Made by a program: the position numbers and the translations under genes
Source: Daphnia carinata
Lineage: Eukaryota > Arthropoda > Branchiopoda > Diplostraca > Daphniidae
DNA: 64,000 nucleotides
Reading direction: 5' to 3'
Assembly (NCBI RefSeq): GCF_022539665.2
Contig: NC_081338.1
Location: 1,612,001-1,676,000 of the forward strand
The notes under the pieces: generated by a model
Database searches by the model: none
What the model was told of the DNA's origin: nothing
The model's input: only the letters and a program-made list of their open reading frames with translations
Shown here: one piece after another, positions 48,294-57,553 of the stretch
How positions within the stretch are numbered: the stretch's first letter is position 1
Layout: the number at the start of each line of letters is the position of its first letter

Positions 48294-49840
48294 GCAAGAA
48301 AAAATTGTGCACCTGCTAGCCTGTCCAAAACATCGTCGATGCGAGGTAACGGATAAACATCACGTTTCGTCACCGCATTTAGACGTCTAAAATCAATACA
48401 AAAACGATAGTCACCAGATTTTGCTTTACGAACTAAAACGACGGGCGAACTCCACGGACTAAAAGATTCTTCGACAACACCGTCTTCTAACATTTCCTCA
48501 ACCTTTTCCGCAATAATCTGACGTTCGAACGCTGATACCCTATATGGTGCAGACTTCACCGGACAAGCATTCCCCGTGTCAATATGATGTTCAACTTCAG
48601 TGGTTTGCCCAATTTCCCTTTTTGACTTCGGAAAGCATTTTCGTCGACGTTCAAGCATACCCATAAGTTTTTCACGTTGACCAGAGTCTAGTCCCTCCCC
48701 AATATTAACCTGAGTGAAGGATTTGGCTTCATCACTTACTGGAAGAACGGTGGCACAAATTTCAGACTCCCCGTCTGTCAAAGTAGACAACACGGCGTCA
48801 TCGTTCAGTTCAACAGTACAAAAGAAATGCCGTCGTCTCAGTCTCAACTCCGCAGGGGAATAATTCACAAGGGGTATCTCCGTTAGTCCTCTATTTACCG
48901 TCACGACACTGGCTGGTATCACCCACTCCTTTCCCGGCTTCGAACAACAATTAAACTTAACGAAAGCCGTACCAGAGACATCTGTCGACAGTCTTCCCTT
49001 CACAAAGACTAGCGAGTTTGGGGGAACCACCTGGTGTCCATCTGCCTTAACTGGGATCCATCCACGTCGTTTCGAAGGCGATTCCTCCGCAAAAGACTCG
49101 ATCAGACCGTCGCTTACGTCAAAATCTTCTTCATTACTCCCTTCTTCCTCCGAAAATGTTTCCTCCCTGCTGCTTTCCTCGTTAATTATATGCACTTCTT
49201 CCGACCATCGCACCTTCTTTTTCTCCTTCGTCAAAACTTCCTCTATCTTACTTCCTTCGTCCTTTTCGACTTCCCTGTACCCCTGATTTAAATTTCCCTC
49301 AATTAATGCTATATCCTCCCTTTTTACCTCCTTTTCTGCTACGTTACTTTTCTCCCTTACTAAATCTAAATCCCTATTTTCCTCCCCCCTTACACCTTTC
49401 CCCGTTATGTTACTCTCCCCCCTTACTAAATCAAAATCCTTATTTCCCTGCGTCACTACACCCTTATTTTCCTTCTCAACTAACCCTTCCCCGACTAATT
49501 CAATTCTCCCTCCCCTTACTACAATGTTAGTTTTGCTATTTACAATCCAGTCGACACCCAAGATTAGTGCGAAGGGAGCGGTCCTTAGAACGGTTACGGA
49601 CGGTAGGGTTACAAAGCTGTCCTTCCATTTGATGGATAAGGGTAAGGACCCCTCTACTCGCACAACCTTGTTGTCGACTCCCCTTAACTTAGTTTTTGTG
49701 ACTTTACGCAGCGGATCTAAAAACTTACGGACGACGCTTAGCCGCACGGCACTGACGCTAGCACCTGAGTCGACAAGTGCTACTACTTCTCCTACACTTT
49801 TTATCCACACCTTGATAAGAGGTGGGTTACCACCCAGCAA
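48257..49840 (-). pseudogene. pol: Gypsy pol, first part: protease and start of reverse transcriptase
   Basis: About 527 codons, open to the left break at 49,840 with no proper gag before it. The protease motif VVALVDSGASVSAVRLSVVR (DSGA active site) is near residue 22, followed by a flap-like ILGVDWI. A long charged, low-complexity spacer (EEVLTKEKKKVRWSEEVHII and similar) comes next. RT then begins: PVKSAPYRVSAFERQIIAEK, SPWSSPVVLVRKAKSGDYRF, CIDFRRLNAVTKRDVYPLPR. The frame is lost inside AGAQFF at a run of six T (minus strand) near 48,298, where the remainder of RT continues in the frame of the next entry. Gag and 5' LTR are absent because the element is cut at about 49,843. Confidence 0.85.
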
Positions 49841-49844
49841 ACAA

Positions 49845-51699
49845 AGTTAGACGAGTGCAAAGTTTTTTGGGCCTATGTTCGTACTATCGACGTCATATCC
49901 AAGGTTTCGCTTCAATTGCTCGCCCACTCACGTCGCTTACGAAAAAAGAAATTTCGTTTGTGTGGGGAGAAGATCAGGCTAACAGTTTCAATGCCCTGAA
50001 AAAAGCGCTCACCTCATCTCCAGTTTTGGCCCATCCCAACTACGACTTGCCAATGGAAATTTTTCCCGACGCTTGTGGTTACGGGATAGGAGGTGTACTA
50101 GCCCAGCGCATAGATAAAGCAGAACGTCCCATCGCATACGCCAGCCGTTTACTGACTAAATCGGAAGCGTTCGATAACTGAAAAAGAGTGTCTTGCATTA
50201 GTGTGGTGTCTCTCCAAGTTCAGATGTTTTGTGTGGGGCTGCAAAGTGAAAGTCGTCACAGACCATCAAGCTCTATGTTGGTTGATGAGCAAAAAAGACC
50301 TAGCAGGTCGTTTAGCACGTTGGAGCTTATCGCTACAAGAATACGATATCACGATCGTATGCCGCAGTGGAAAACGCATGACAACGCAGATTGTCTTTCA
50401 AAAAATCCACTACCAAAGACAGAGGAGCAAGAGGACGACCGCTGTGTCGTCATACGGGCACTAACTGACGACCTAACACTCGCTGAAGAAGAAAACGAGT
50501 CCCTGGCAGACAAGCAAAATGCCTGCAGTAATTGGAATCAGCTAATTCAAAAAATCCAAAGTGGAAAAGCAAGAGTGAAAAATTTCGTGATGAACGATGG
50601 CAAACTCTACAAAGAAACTATAAAGAATGGAAAAAGTTATAGAAGATTGTGCGTAACTGTTGAGTATCGTGAAAGAATCCTACACGCCTACCATGACGAC
50701 ATCGTTTCCGGTCACCTTGGAATCAGTCGCACTCTACAAAAAATTTGTGATTGTTATTACTGGCCGAAGATGACACTGGACATAGTTCGTCATGTGCAGA
50801 GTTGCGTACACTGTCAGAGCAGAAAAGGAGTTCCAGATAAACCTCCAGGACTTCTACAATGCATCAAAGTGGAAAGATCATTTCAAAGGGTAGGAATGGA
50901 CCTGCTAGGGCCATTCCCGCTCTCCTCAAAAGGAAATAGAATGATTATAGTGGGAATGGACTACCTAACCAAATGGGTAGAGCTGAAAGCTATGCCCACT
51001 GGAAAGGCAGACGACGTGGCAGAGTTCTTCGTTCAACAGATCTTTCTACGCCATGGGGCTCCAGAACAAATTATCACGGATCGGGGAAAGTGCTTCATCG
51101 CCGATCTAACTCAAGCTGTCGTCAAGAAACTACTCACCAACCACAAGACGACTTCCAGTTATCACCCCCAGGCAAATGGTGCAGTGGAGAGAATGAACCA
51201 TAGATTGGCCGCAATGTTGTCAATGTACGTCAGTAGTGACCAACGAGATTGGGATGAAACCTTGCAGTATGTGTGCTTCGCCAACAACACAGCTAGACAA
51301 GAGTCTACTGGATACTCACCATTCTTCCTCCTCTACGGACTTGAACCAAGACTTCCTATTGACTTGGAGTTGTAAGCAGATCCGAACCCGTTGCTGGAAG
51401 AAGAAGAGGCGACAATGGGATATGCAGATCGCCTAATAACTGACTTGGCAGCAGCTAGAGAAAAATGGAAAATTAGAATGCAGCGTGTACAGCAAAAGCA
51501 AAAAGAAACGTACGATGCACGCCATAGAGAATTGTCATTCAAAGAAGGAGATTTAGTATTGGTCTACAAGCCTGTGCGTAAAGTGGGAAAATCAGAAAAA
51601 CTTCATCGGTGGATAGGACCATTCAAAGTGTTGAGGCAGACCACACCAGTGAACTATGAAGTGATATCGGCAACAGGCCGAGGTAAAACAGATACGTAG
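49845..51699 (+). pseudogene. pol: Env-bearing gypsy element: pol from RT thumb to integrase, disrupted
   Basis: The element enters abruptly inside the RT thumb (RRVQSFLGLCSYYRRHIQGF). RNase H follows (LPMEIFPDACGYGIGGVLAQ, with a FPDA rather than TDA start). The frame shifts near 50,180 (into [20 protein letters not shown]) and again near 50,390 ([16 protein letters not shown]). The integrase frame is then intact to 51375: HHCC finger (HAYHDDIVSGHLG; C-HCQSRKG), core D (VGMDLLGPFPL), D (IITDRGKCF) and E (NGAVERMNHRL). An in-frame TAA at 51373 separates the C-terminal domain (51391-51699; FKEGDLVLVYKPVRKVGKSE). Gag, protease, most of RT and the 5' LTR are missing. It is a different gypsy lineage from the minus-strand copy next to it. 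Confidence 0.88.
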
Positions 51700-51709
51700 C
51701 GTTCACGTA

Positions 51710-53434
51710 GTGCGGATGAAATCATTCCATGAAGCTGTGACGAGCCCTAGCATCACCGAAGAAGCCTCAGAGAAAGAAGATGAAAATCAGCAGGAAAAAG
51801 AAACACAAGAGATACCTGATTCAAGTGATCCACAACCTCAGGCTGATCCAGAAGAAGCACTAGTTGAGCAGAGCAGTGAAATACCGGACATGAAAGAAAA
51901 TGATGTGGTCACGCCCACCCCAGAAATAATCTCGCCAACGTCAACTAGAAGACCCACTCGCAGCAGAAGACCTCCAGCCAGATATTTAACGCTATTGGTG
52001 CCGTTCCTCATTTTTCTGATTGGGCCGCTGTCAAGCAACTCACTGATCCTGAGAGGAAATGCTATATTCAAACAACAAACTGATGTGGCGTTCAGTGAAT
52101 CATCATGGACCATCGTAACAGACCTTGACTTGGGAGTAGCTGATACAGCAACAGCATACCTAAAGCAGAAGAAAACCCAGCAACAGGAAGTGGCAGAGAA
52201 GTGGAAGAATACAGGTTCACGACCACAACGTATAGCAGCTAGAAGAATCGCTAGCAGAACAGAAACAATCCTAAGAGGAATGGAAAATGTAGCAGACCGA
52301 TTAACAAACATCAGAAAAGCCTTGAATACTAACCAAAAGAGTCATCAAAGTCTCGTCGACGATGGAGGATCAATCCAGAAATGGCTGTTTGGAGTTTCAA
52401 CACAAAAAGATTTAGAAGAGTTAAATAATCAAGTACAACTTGTTGCTCGAGATCAGAGAGAAGTAATTCACATCGTCGATAAGCAAGCAACAATAGTAAA
52501 TGAATCACTTTGGGATTCCAGAACAAACGCAAAACTCATCAGAGAGCTGCGAGGCCAGTATTCCATGTTATGCAATGTGACTACAAACCTCATGGACAGA
52601 ATGGTGAAGATAGAAGAGCTAGAACCAAATCACTTCGAGTATTACATCCAACTGGATGAAACATTTGAAGCGATGAATCAGATCTGGCAGTGGCTACAAC
52701 ATTTGGCCGATAGTCTCGACGTCGGCTTCAGTCAATTGGCCAACGGACATTTGGCACCACAAATTGTTTCCCCAGCAAGATTCAACAAAGTTATCAAAAT
52801 AATAAACGAGAAATTATCAAGGGGATGGTCTATCTCCAGTGATGAGCTTTGGGTCGCCTATAGAGAATCAACGGTCACTGTGGCGGCTATGGAAAACTCG
52901 TTTCGCCTCTTCATAAATGTTCCCATCTTCGATCACAGCCAGCAGTTCAAGCTTTTCGAAATAATCAACCTTCCGGCAGCTACTGACAACGGAACGCATG
53001 GTGTCTTGTTTGGAAATCTCCCAGCATACCTTGCTGTATCTGCCGACCTCGAAACGTATCTGGAACTATCCAAAGAAGATGTTAAGGATTGCACTAAGAT
53101 AGGACGACCACTGTGTAAATTCTATACCGGCATCAGCAAGAGAACAGCCCGAAAGTCTTGTGCAATAGCTGTCGTTTTAAACGATTCGGCCCGAATCAAC
53201 ACACAATGCAAAAGGAAATTCACACACTGGCGCGGGCCTGAAGTAGTCTACATGGGATCCAATCAGTGGGTCTATTCAGCAACAAAGAAGCACGAGATTG
53301 TGTTCTCATGTCCAGCAGGAGGAGAGCAGCCACCCTTGAGAATAACAACGTTACCGGCTGTAGGAATGTTTGAAGTACCTTTGGGATGCACCGCTCGAAC
53401 CGAAGAATGGGTATTTCCAGCCAGCATGGAATGA
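51710..53434 (+). CDS. env: Pol tail fused in frame to env-like glycoprotein, ectodomain part
   Basis: 574 codons. The first 90 residues are the acidic and basic tail of Pol (HEAV..., ending RRPTRSRRPPAR). A signal-peptide-like stretch follows (YLTLLVPFLIFLIGPLSS, residues 92-109), and then a long ectodomain. The segment SLVDDGGSIQKWLFGVSTQK resembles the fusion-subunit start seen in baculovirus F and insect errantivirus Env proteins, followed by a heptad-rich helix (KDLEELNNQVQLVARDQREV). Cysteines cluster at the C-terminal side. No basic cleavage motif is visible right next to this segment. Env would be expected from a spliced subgenomic RNA, since here it shares a frame with Pol. The frame stops at TGA 53432-53434, before the membrane anchor. 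Confidence 0.75.
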   Translation: MRMKSFHEAVTSPSITEEASEKEDENQQEKETQEIPDSSDPQPQADPEEALVEQSSEIPDMKENDVVTPTPEIISPTSTRRPTRSRRPPARYLTLLVPFLIFLIGPLSSNSLILRGNAIFKQQTDVAFSESSWTIVTDLDLGVADTATAYLKQKKTQQQEVAEKWKNTGSRPQRIAARRIASRTETILRGMENVADRLTNIRKALNTNQKSHQSLVDDGGSIQKWLFGVSTQKDLEELNNQVQLVARDQREVIHIVDKQATIVNESLWDSRTNAKLIRELRGQYSMLCNVTTNLMDRMVKIEELEPNHFEYYIQLDETFEAMNQIWQWLQHLADSLDVGFSQLANGHLAPQIVSPARFNKVIKIINEKLSRGWSISSDELWVAYRESTVTVAAMENSFRLFINVPIFDHSQQFKLFEIINLPAATDNGTHGVLFGNLPAYLAVSADLETYLELSKEDVKDCTKIGRPLCKFYTGISKRTARKSCAIAVVLNDSARINTQCKRKFTHWRGPEVVYMGSNQWVYSATKKHEIVFSCPAGGEQPPLRITTLPAVGMFEVPLGCTARTEEWVFPASME

Positions 53435-53881
53435 AACGCAACAGCGCCAAAACTACAAGCAATTGTGCTTCTAACAGTGAAAATCTTTGCACAAGATGTC
53501 CAAGAAGCCGAAGGAAAAAAGCACAATTTCGTCGAGCTTCCACGAGAAAACACTACGTCTGTAGACATAATCAGTCAGCTGCTCCATCGCAACGCACAAG
53601 CAACGTTGTCATCTGAAATGACTGGAGAGCAAATTCATAATTTAATTATGGAAAAACAAAAACAAAAAGAATTTTACCTTACTCGTTATCCTTACGAGTT
53701 AGTGGCTTTCAATATTATCTTGATGTGCGGAATAGTGTTCCTAGTGCTTAAATTCTACATGTTGCATAAGCGTCTCATTGCTCATGAGCAATGTGAGAAC
53801 GCTCAACCCGGAGACCCCGGGAGGGATGAAATGGAGACTGAAAATCTCTTAAAAAAGAAAATCATTAGTGATAAAGTGTAA
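53435..53881 (+). CDS. env: Env membrane-anchor part, separated by an in-frame stop
   Basis: The same frame as the ectodomain continues open after the TGA to TAA 53879-53881. It contains a clear transmembrane helix (ELVAFNIILMCGIVFLVLKF) and a charged cytoplasmic tail. The stop between ectodomain and anchor makes this copy probably unable to give a membrane-anchored Env unless the stop is read through or is a sequence error. It ends 65 bases before the stop of the antisense gene, which converges on it. Confidence 0.7.
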   Translation, partial: NATAPKLQAIVLLTVKIFAQDVQEAEGKKHNFVELPRENTTSVDIISQLLHRNAQATLSSEMTGEQIHNLIMEKQKQKEFYLTRYPYELVAFNIILMCGIVFLVLKFYMLHKRLIAHEQCENAQPGDPGRDEMETENLLKKKIISDKV

Positions 53882-53916
53882 GAAAAACAACTGCTGTGTG
53901 AAAGGAGTGGAAAAAG

Positions 53917-53922
53917 TTTATT
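53917..53922 (-). terminator. Polyadenylation signal for the antisense gene
   Basis: TTTATT on plus is AATAAA on minus. It lies 24 bases after the stop codon of the antisense gene (53946), the usual distance for a short 3' UTR. Confidence 0.55.
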
Positions 53923-53945
53923 GTTAAAAAACAAAAAGTGTACAA

Positions 53946-54491
53946 TTATTCTTCTCGATAAAAGGTATAATCTAAAAAATCGTGGCCTTCAGCGTCGTGA
54001 TCTTCAGCTTCAGCGTTCAAAACTTCAAGCCAAACAAGCCGAGCATCTACCCTGGCTTGCATCTCGGCTTGAGTGACTTCCCTGTAGAAGTCAGAGCGGT
54101 GAGGAGTTGGATGGTAAATGTCCTCACCGGACTCAAACCACCAAAGCAGACGCGCATAAAAGTGGGAAAAATGATCTCTGTACCTGGCATAACCAGGATA
54201 CGTGCTAAAAAGAAGAGAGAAACATTAGTGTGAAACGAAATAGAAAAAATTAGGAAGAGAGTACTACCTGTAGTAATAGTCATGGACCCATGTTGCAGAG
54301 AAGGATAATGAATAATCCAGAAGAACATTGTCTTGGTACACTTTTGTGAAGATGTCCAAAAACTCCGGACGGTCATACGGGGAAAAACGACCAAAACGGC
54401 TCCAATTACTGGAAAAGTTTCGGTCAACGAAAAACACAAGAGCGCATTCAAAAACGCGAAGATTTTGAAGAATAAAATCAAACGTGAACAT
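53946..54491 (-). CDS. Two-exon antisense gene inside the gypsy element, unknown function
   Basis: Exon 1 is 54268-54491 (ATG at 54491) and exon 2 is 53946-54204. The intron of 63 bp has a GTAGTA donor and a polypyrimidine tract before TTTTTAG. The join keeps frame and gives 160 codons. An AATAAA follows 24 bases after the stop. The protein is rich in aromatic residues (HDYYYR at the junction; ARYRDHFSHFYARLLWWF). Its C-terminus is acidic (EAEDHDAEGHDFLDYTFYRE). I see no signal peptide, zinc finger or known motif. It lies on the strand opposite to pol and env, between env and the polypurine tract, so it appears to belong to the retroelement. It could be an accessory or regulatory protein, like antisense genes in some other retroelements, or a captured host exon pair. 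Function is unknown. Confidence 0.6.
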
Positions 54492-54666
54492 TTTTTGCCA
54501 GAAGCAAGAAACGAACTAAAGACGGAAGGCAGCAGTTGAATTTCTTACACATCATAACGTTGTAGTTTGTCTTTTTTCACACCTATAAGTGAATTGCTAA
54601 TTATAGACGTCTTTCTTATTCTTGTATCCCTTCCTTAGCGCTAGCCTTTCTGATAAGAGCACATTG

Positions 54667-54838
54667 ACCTCTCTAAAGCGACCACGCTTTGTCGTGTTTT
54701 GGATTCCTACTGTAGTTGCCCATTTACCTCTTTAAAGCGACCGCGCTTTATCGTATGCTTGACTTTTACTATAGTCCTTCCTTTACCTTAATAAAGCGAC
54801 CTCGCTCTTTCGTATGCTTTCTCATTACTATAGCTTTT
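54667..54838. repeat. 59-bp tandem repeat (2.9 copies) with hairpins
   Basis: Three copies, with AAAGCGAC starting at 54675, 54734 and 54793 (spacing 59). The first two contain perfect stem-loops AAAGCG-ACCA-CGCTTT and AAAGCG-ACCG-CGCTTT; the third is imperfect. Later parts are also shared (CGTATGCTT; TTTACTATAG). The repeat lies 180 bp upstream of the antisense ATG and 95 bp before the polypurine tract, so it could serve as promoter/enhancer for the antisense gene or as an RNA element for the sense transcript. Confidence 0.8.
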
Positions 54839-54932
54839 GATGAATTTTGGAAAATCACGGGTTTTTTCCCCAATGTTTGTTATGCCCTTGATTTCCTTGT
54901 AATAATTAGTAGTACAGTCGGGTCGCCTGTCG

Positions 54933-54945
54933 TGAAGAAGGGGGA
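54933..54945 (+). promoter_or_regulatory. Polypurine tract
   Basis: GAAGAAGGGGGA lies two bases before the TGTCGCGAGG that opens the 3' LTR. It fits the plus-strand primer of an LTR element and confirms that the antisense gene lies inside the element. Confidence 0.6.
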
Positions 54946-54947
54946 CC

Positions 54948-55323
54948 TGTCGCGAGGAGAAAAAATAGTGACGTGATTGTCATTTCTGAAAAGACGTGAC
55001 AACCAACGTTTGAATTACTTGAAACGCAGCTTCCCTTGAAAAGAAGGTGTTGCAACACGCCGATAACCAGTAAGTGATGGTTATCCCTAGAATTCACGAA
55101 ACCCTAGAGATGGGGCGTATATCCTTCACGAGGGTATAAAAGCCCATACATTTTTTACCATAAGTTAGTTCTGAAGTTCTTAAGTTCCCTTCAAGTTCTC
55201 CTACAGCTCTCTTCACGTTCGAAGTTAAGTAGAAAAGTGGTTATTCTTTATGTTTGCTATGAATTGTATTTTCCCCTTTTAAATTCAATACAATTCATTA
55301 ACGAAGTAAAGTCCAGTGTGACA
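54948..55323 (+). mobile_element. 3' LTR (376 bp) of the env-bearing gypsy element
   Basis: It begins TGTCGCGAGG after a purine tract and ends CCAGTGTGACA (TGTCGC/GTGACA near-inverted ends). A TATA box, GGTATAAAAGCCC, is at 55,133, followed by a plausible start region rich in AAGTTC repeats. A perfect 12-bp stem-loop (ATGAATTGTATT, 55259-55270, pairing with 55287-55298) lies near the end and could be the RNA terminator/polyadenylation hairpin. No second LTR is in the window, so borders rest on these signals only. Confidence 0.6.
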
Positions 55324-56395
55324 ATATTAATGACCAGATTTTTCTGTTTCTATATATACCATATTACCCCGATTCCATAAATAAGATGAAGTCTAAAACT
55401 CTAAGCGGAACTGGGAAAACTGATAGAAAGGATTGTTTTGTTTTGTATATTATGTGAATGAAACTTAGTAATAACCTATACGAGAAGGAAGAGGCAAAGA
55501 AGGTAGATGAGGTGGTGGGAACTCGTCCTGTTGTCGAATATTTGTTTCCCTTTCCTGGCAAGACTTCTTTTATTCCTTTCTGAATCTGTTGTCGAAATAT
55601 CATCCATCTCTAAAGCCGATTTGCATTACGCCTTTCTTTTTAGTATTATCTGTACGACGAATTATATTGAAAAAATTCATATGAATAACCAACCATGAAA
55701 TGAGTACTGTTGCAACCCATGGGTCGTCGTTGCCTTCATAAAATTAGAAAATTCTCGACGATACAGATTTTTCCTGGACTGCATTCCGACCAACCATATT
55801 GCCATGATTGCCAAGGAAAACTTCGCCATTTTAGTTGAACGATCCGGGGATTAAACCCAAGATTGGTTTATGGAAGGGTGTCGTAATACAGCTTGCTACC
55901 TAGTAGCCTACTCTTCAACGGAATCCTCGTTCAAAGTTCCTAAGCTGTACGATGTCGCATGCTTATGTTTTATAAGGGTTCCGCACAATTTGTTTCGATT
56001 TGATCGTTTATTAAGCACACAACGTTGCTTTTACCCTTTTTATTTGCGGAATCCTATACCCTATTATTGCCGAATCCAAATCATTGTGCGTAGCATGTTC
56101 CATCGGGTAGGGCGTAAAACTGACAACATATCGTGTTAATGTTTGAATTTAAATCCAAGCCTTTAGGTAAATTTCCAAAAATATCATATCATTTGGCGAA
56201 GAACATCGATAACCTTTTGTGATAAAGAACACTGGTTCGTGGTCTTGCTTGGCTATGCTTTTAGCTCTATCCCTCTTGACGCAGAAAAAGCTGAATCCCT
56301 ATTCTGATTGCAGTGCCCCTCGCGGACAAAGGAAAGAGCTTCATGGTAAGGACGAAAATTGAATGATTTCCGCGGGGCATTTAGTGGGTGCTGGG
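55324..56395. other. Segment without a supported gene
   Basis: A plus-strand frame near 55,775-56,139 reads DCIPTNHIAMIAKENFAILV, hits an in-frame stop, and continues WFMEGCRNTACYLVAYSSTE. It may be the remnant of a gene I do not recognise. Nothing else stands out. Confidence 0.25.
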
Positions 56396-56690
56396 AAATG
56401 ATCCCCCGAATCAATTTTGATTCGTATCTACTTTTGATTCGAATCAGCGATTCCAATCAATTTTGCTTGATTCTTGCGATTTTTTTCCCCAGAATTTGGT
56501 TTGATTTTTAAATTCTGATTGTAGGTTTTTTAAACAAAACTTATACAAGTAAATTATTTTTATTAGCTCTTTCTTCCAACACGGAAACGTTTAATAATAT
56601 TGTGGGCTACGTCACAAAGCTGTTTGTTTACTCCGTTAAATAGCAGACGAATTAGAATTTCCAGACGCGCTGCATTTGTAATCTGAAAAC

Positions 56691-57151
56691 CATGGCCTAC
56701 TATAATAACGGCCTATGAGCGCGCAATACCTCCAGCGCCTAAAACTGTATTGCCAGAGGGGCGTATATAATATAATACCCCAAACCGAGTTCCACTTTCA
56801 AATATTTGGTAACTTATGCAGAATTGAAATGTATGAAAAAAACAGTGGAAAGTGGAACTTACCGTAGGAAAGGGAAAAAGAAATGACTGAGGCTAATTTC
56901 GAACTCGGGTCTCTCGCTCAGCAATCCGCAGTTTTGTCCACTAGCCCGTTCTGTTGATATAAAGCCTGGTATCTAGCTGGTAGTATATTGCCTCCTTTGC
57001 CATTCAGTGGCAGAATCCAAGGAAATCGGAATGGGTGGAAAGAAGCTGCGGCAAGTGGAATTTGATTTGGGGTATAATACTCCTCTGGCAATTTTAGTTT
57101 TAAGCGTTGGAGGTGTTGCGCGCTGATAGGCCGTTATTATAGTTGGCTATG
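56691..57151. mobile_element. Nested long-TIR MITE (461 bp)
   Basis: The left end CATGGCCTACTATAATAACG and the reversed right end CATAGCCAACTATAATAACG match, and the inverted match continues for about 105 bp (GGCCTAT, GCGCGCAA, ACCTCCA, GCCAGAGG, ATACCCCAAA). It is flanked by CTGAAAAC (56683-56690) and TTGAAAAC (57152-57159), an 8-bp duplication with one difference. It lies wholly inside the hAT-like element, so it inserted later. Superfamily not certain. It contains a tRNA-like block. Confidence 0.75.
56890..56950 (-). ncRNA. tRNA-like module (probable tRNA pseudogene or SINE head)
   Basis: On minus the block runs GGGCTAGTGGACAAAACTGC, then an anticodon-arm-like part, then GAGTTCGAAAT, which resembles the tRNA A and B boxes with the usual TpsiC core GTTCGAA. 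A proper acceptor stem and CCA are missing, so it is unlikely to be a working tRNA. Confidence 0.45.
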
Positions 57152-57189
57152 TTGAAAACTTTTATAGTTTTGACCGTTTTACAACCTGC

Positions 57190-57274
57190 TCATAACGGAA
57201 TGGTTCTGTGGATGAACATCAGGCTGTGATGCGGCAGTCCCGGATTCGATTCCAGTCACTGACTTATTTTTTCA
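57190..57274 (+). ncRNA. tRNA-like module with Pol III terminator (SINE-like)
   Basis: ATGGTTCTGTGGATGAACAT resembles an A box region and GGATTCGATTCC is a near-perfect B box. A T run (TTATTTTTTC at about 57,265-57,274) follows, as in Pol III terminators. Acceptor-stem pairing is poor, so I call it a tRNA-derived repeat rather than a tRNA gene. Confidence 0.5.
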
Positions 57275-57553
57275 CAAATTTTAGCAAACTTTACACTTTG
57301 CTAAAAGCTAAGGCTAGCAACAAATTTAGCTTTCATTTCAATTTCTGTTATATAACTACTCTTACTAAATGCAGTCTTACGCAGACATTAACTTTAACTG
57401 TTTATACCTTGATTCTGATTTTTGATTGGGATTTAAACCAAAAATCTTGATCTATTCTGATTTTTGATTCTTCGAATCAAATGAAAGCGTTATTCTATTC
57501 GGGTTTCATTCCAATCCGATTTCAAATTGATTCGACCGATCACTGGTTCTGGG

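Larger units (their letters stand above)
56396..57545. mobile_element. hAT-like non-autonomous element (1150 bp)
   Basis: The right end, read inward, starts CAGTGATCGGTCGAATCAAT; the left end starts AAATGATCCCCCGAATCAAT. These are matching inverted ends (CAGTG-type tips are common in hAT). The element is flanked by GTGCTGGG (56388-56395) and GTTCTGGG (57546-57553), an 8-bp duplication with one difference, as expected for hAT. The arms are rich in GAATCAAAA-like motifs. No transposase is present. A second element is nested within it. Confidence 0.65.

Noticed and set aside
51838..52311. Minus-strand 157-codon frame opposite env as another antisense gene
   Set aside because: It is a mirror of the env coding strand with no polyadenylation signal or splice support, unlike the 53946-54491 gene.
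56890..57274. Two functional tRNA genes
   Set aside because: Acceptor stems do not pair well and both lie in or next to MITEs; better read as tRNA-derived repeats.
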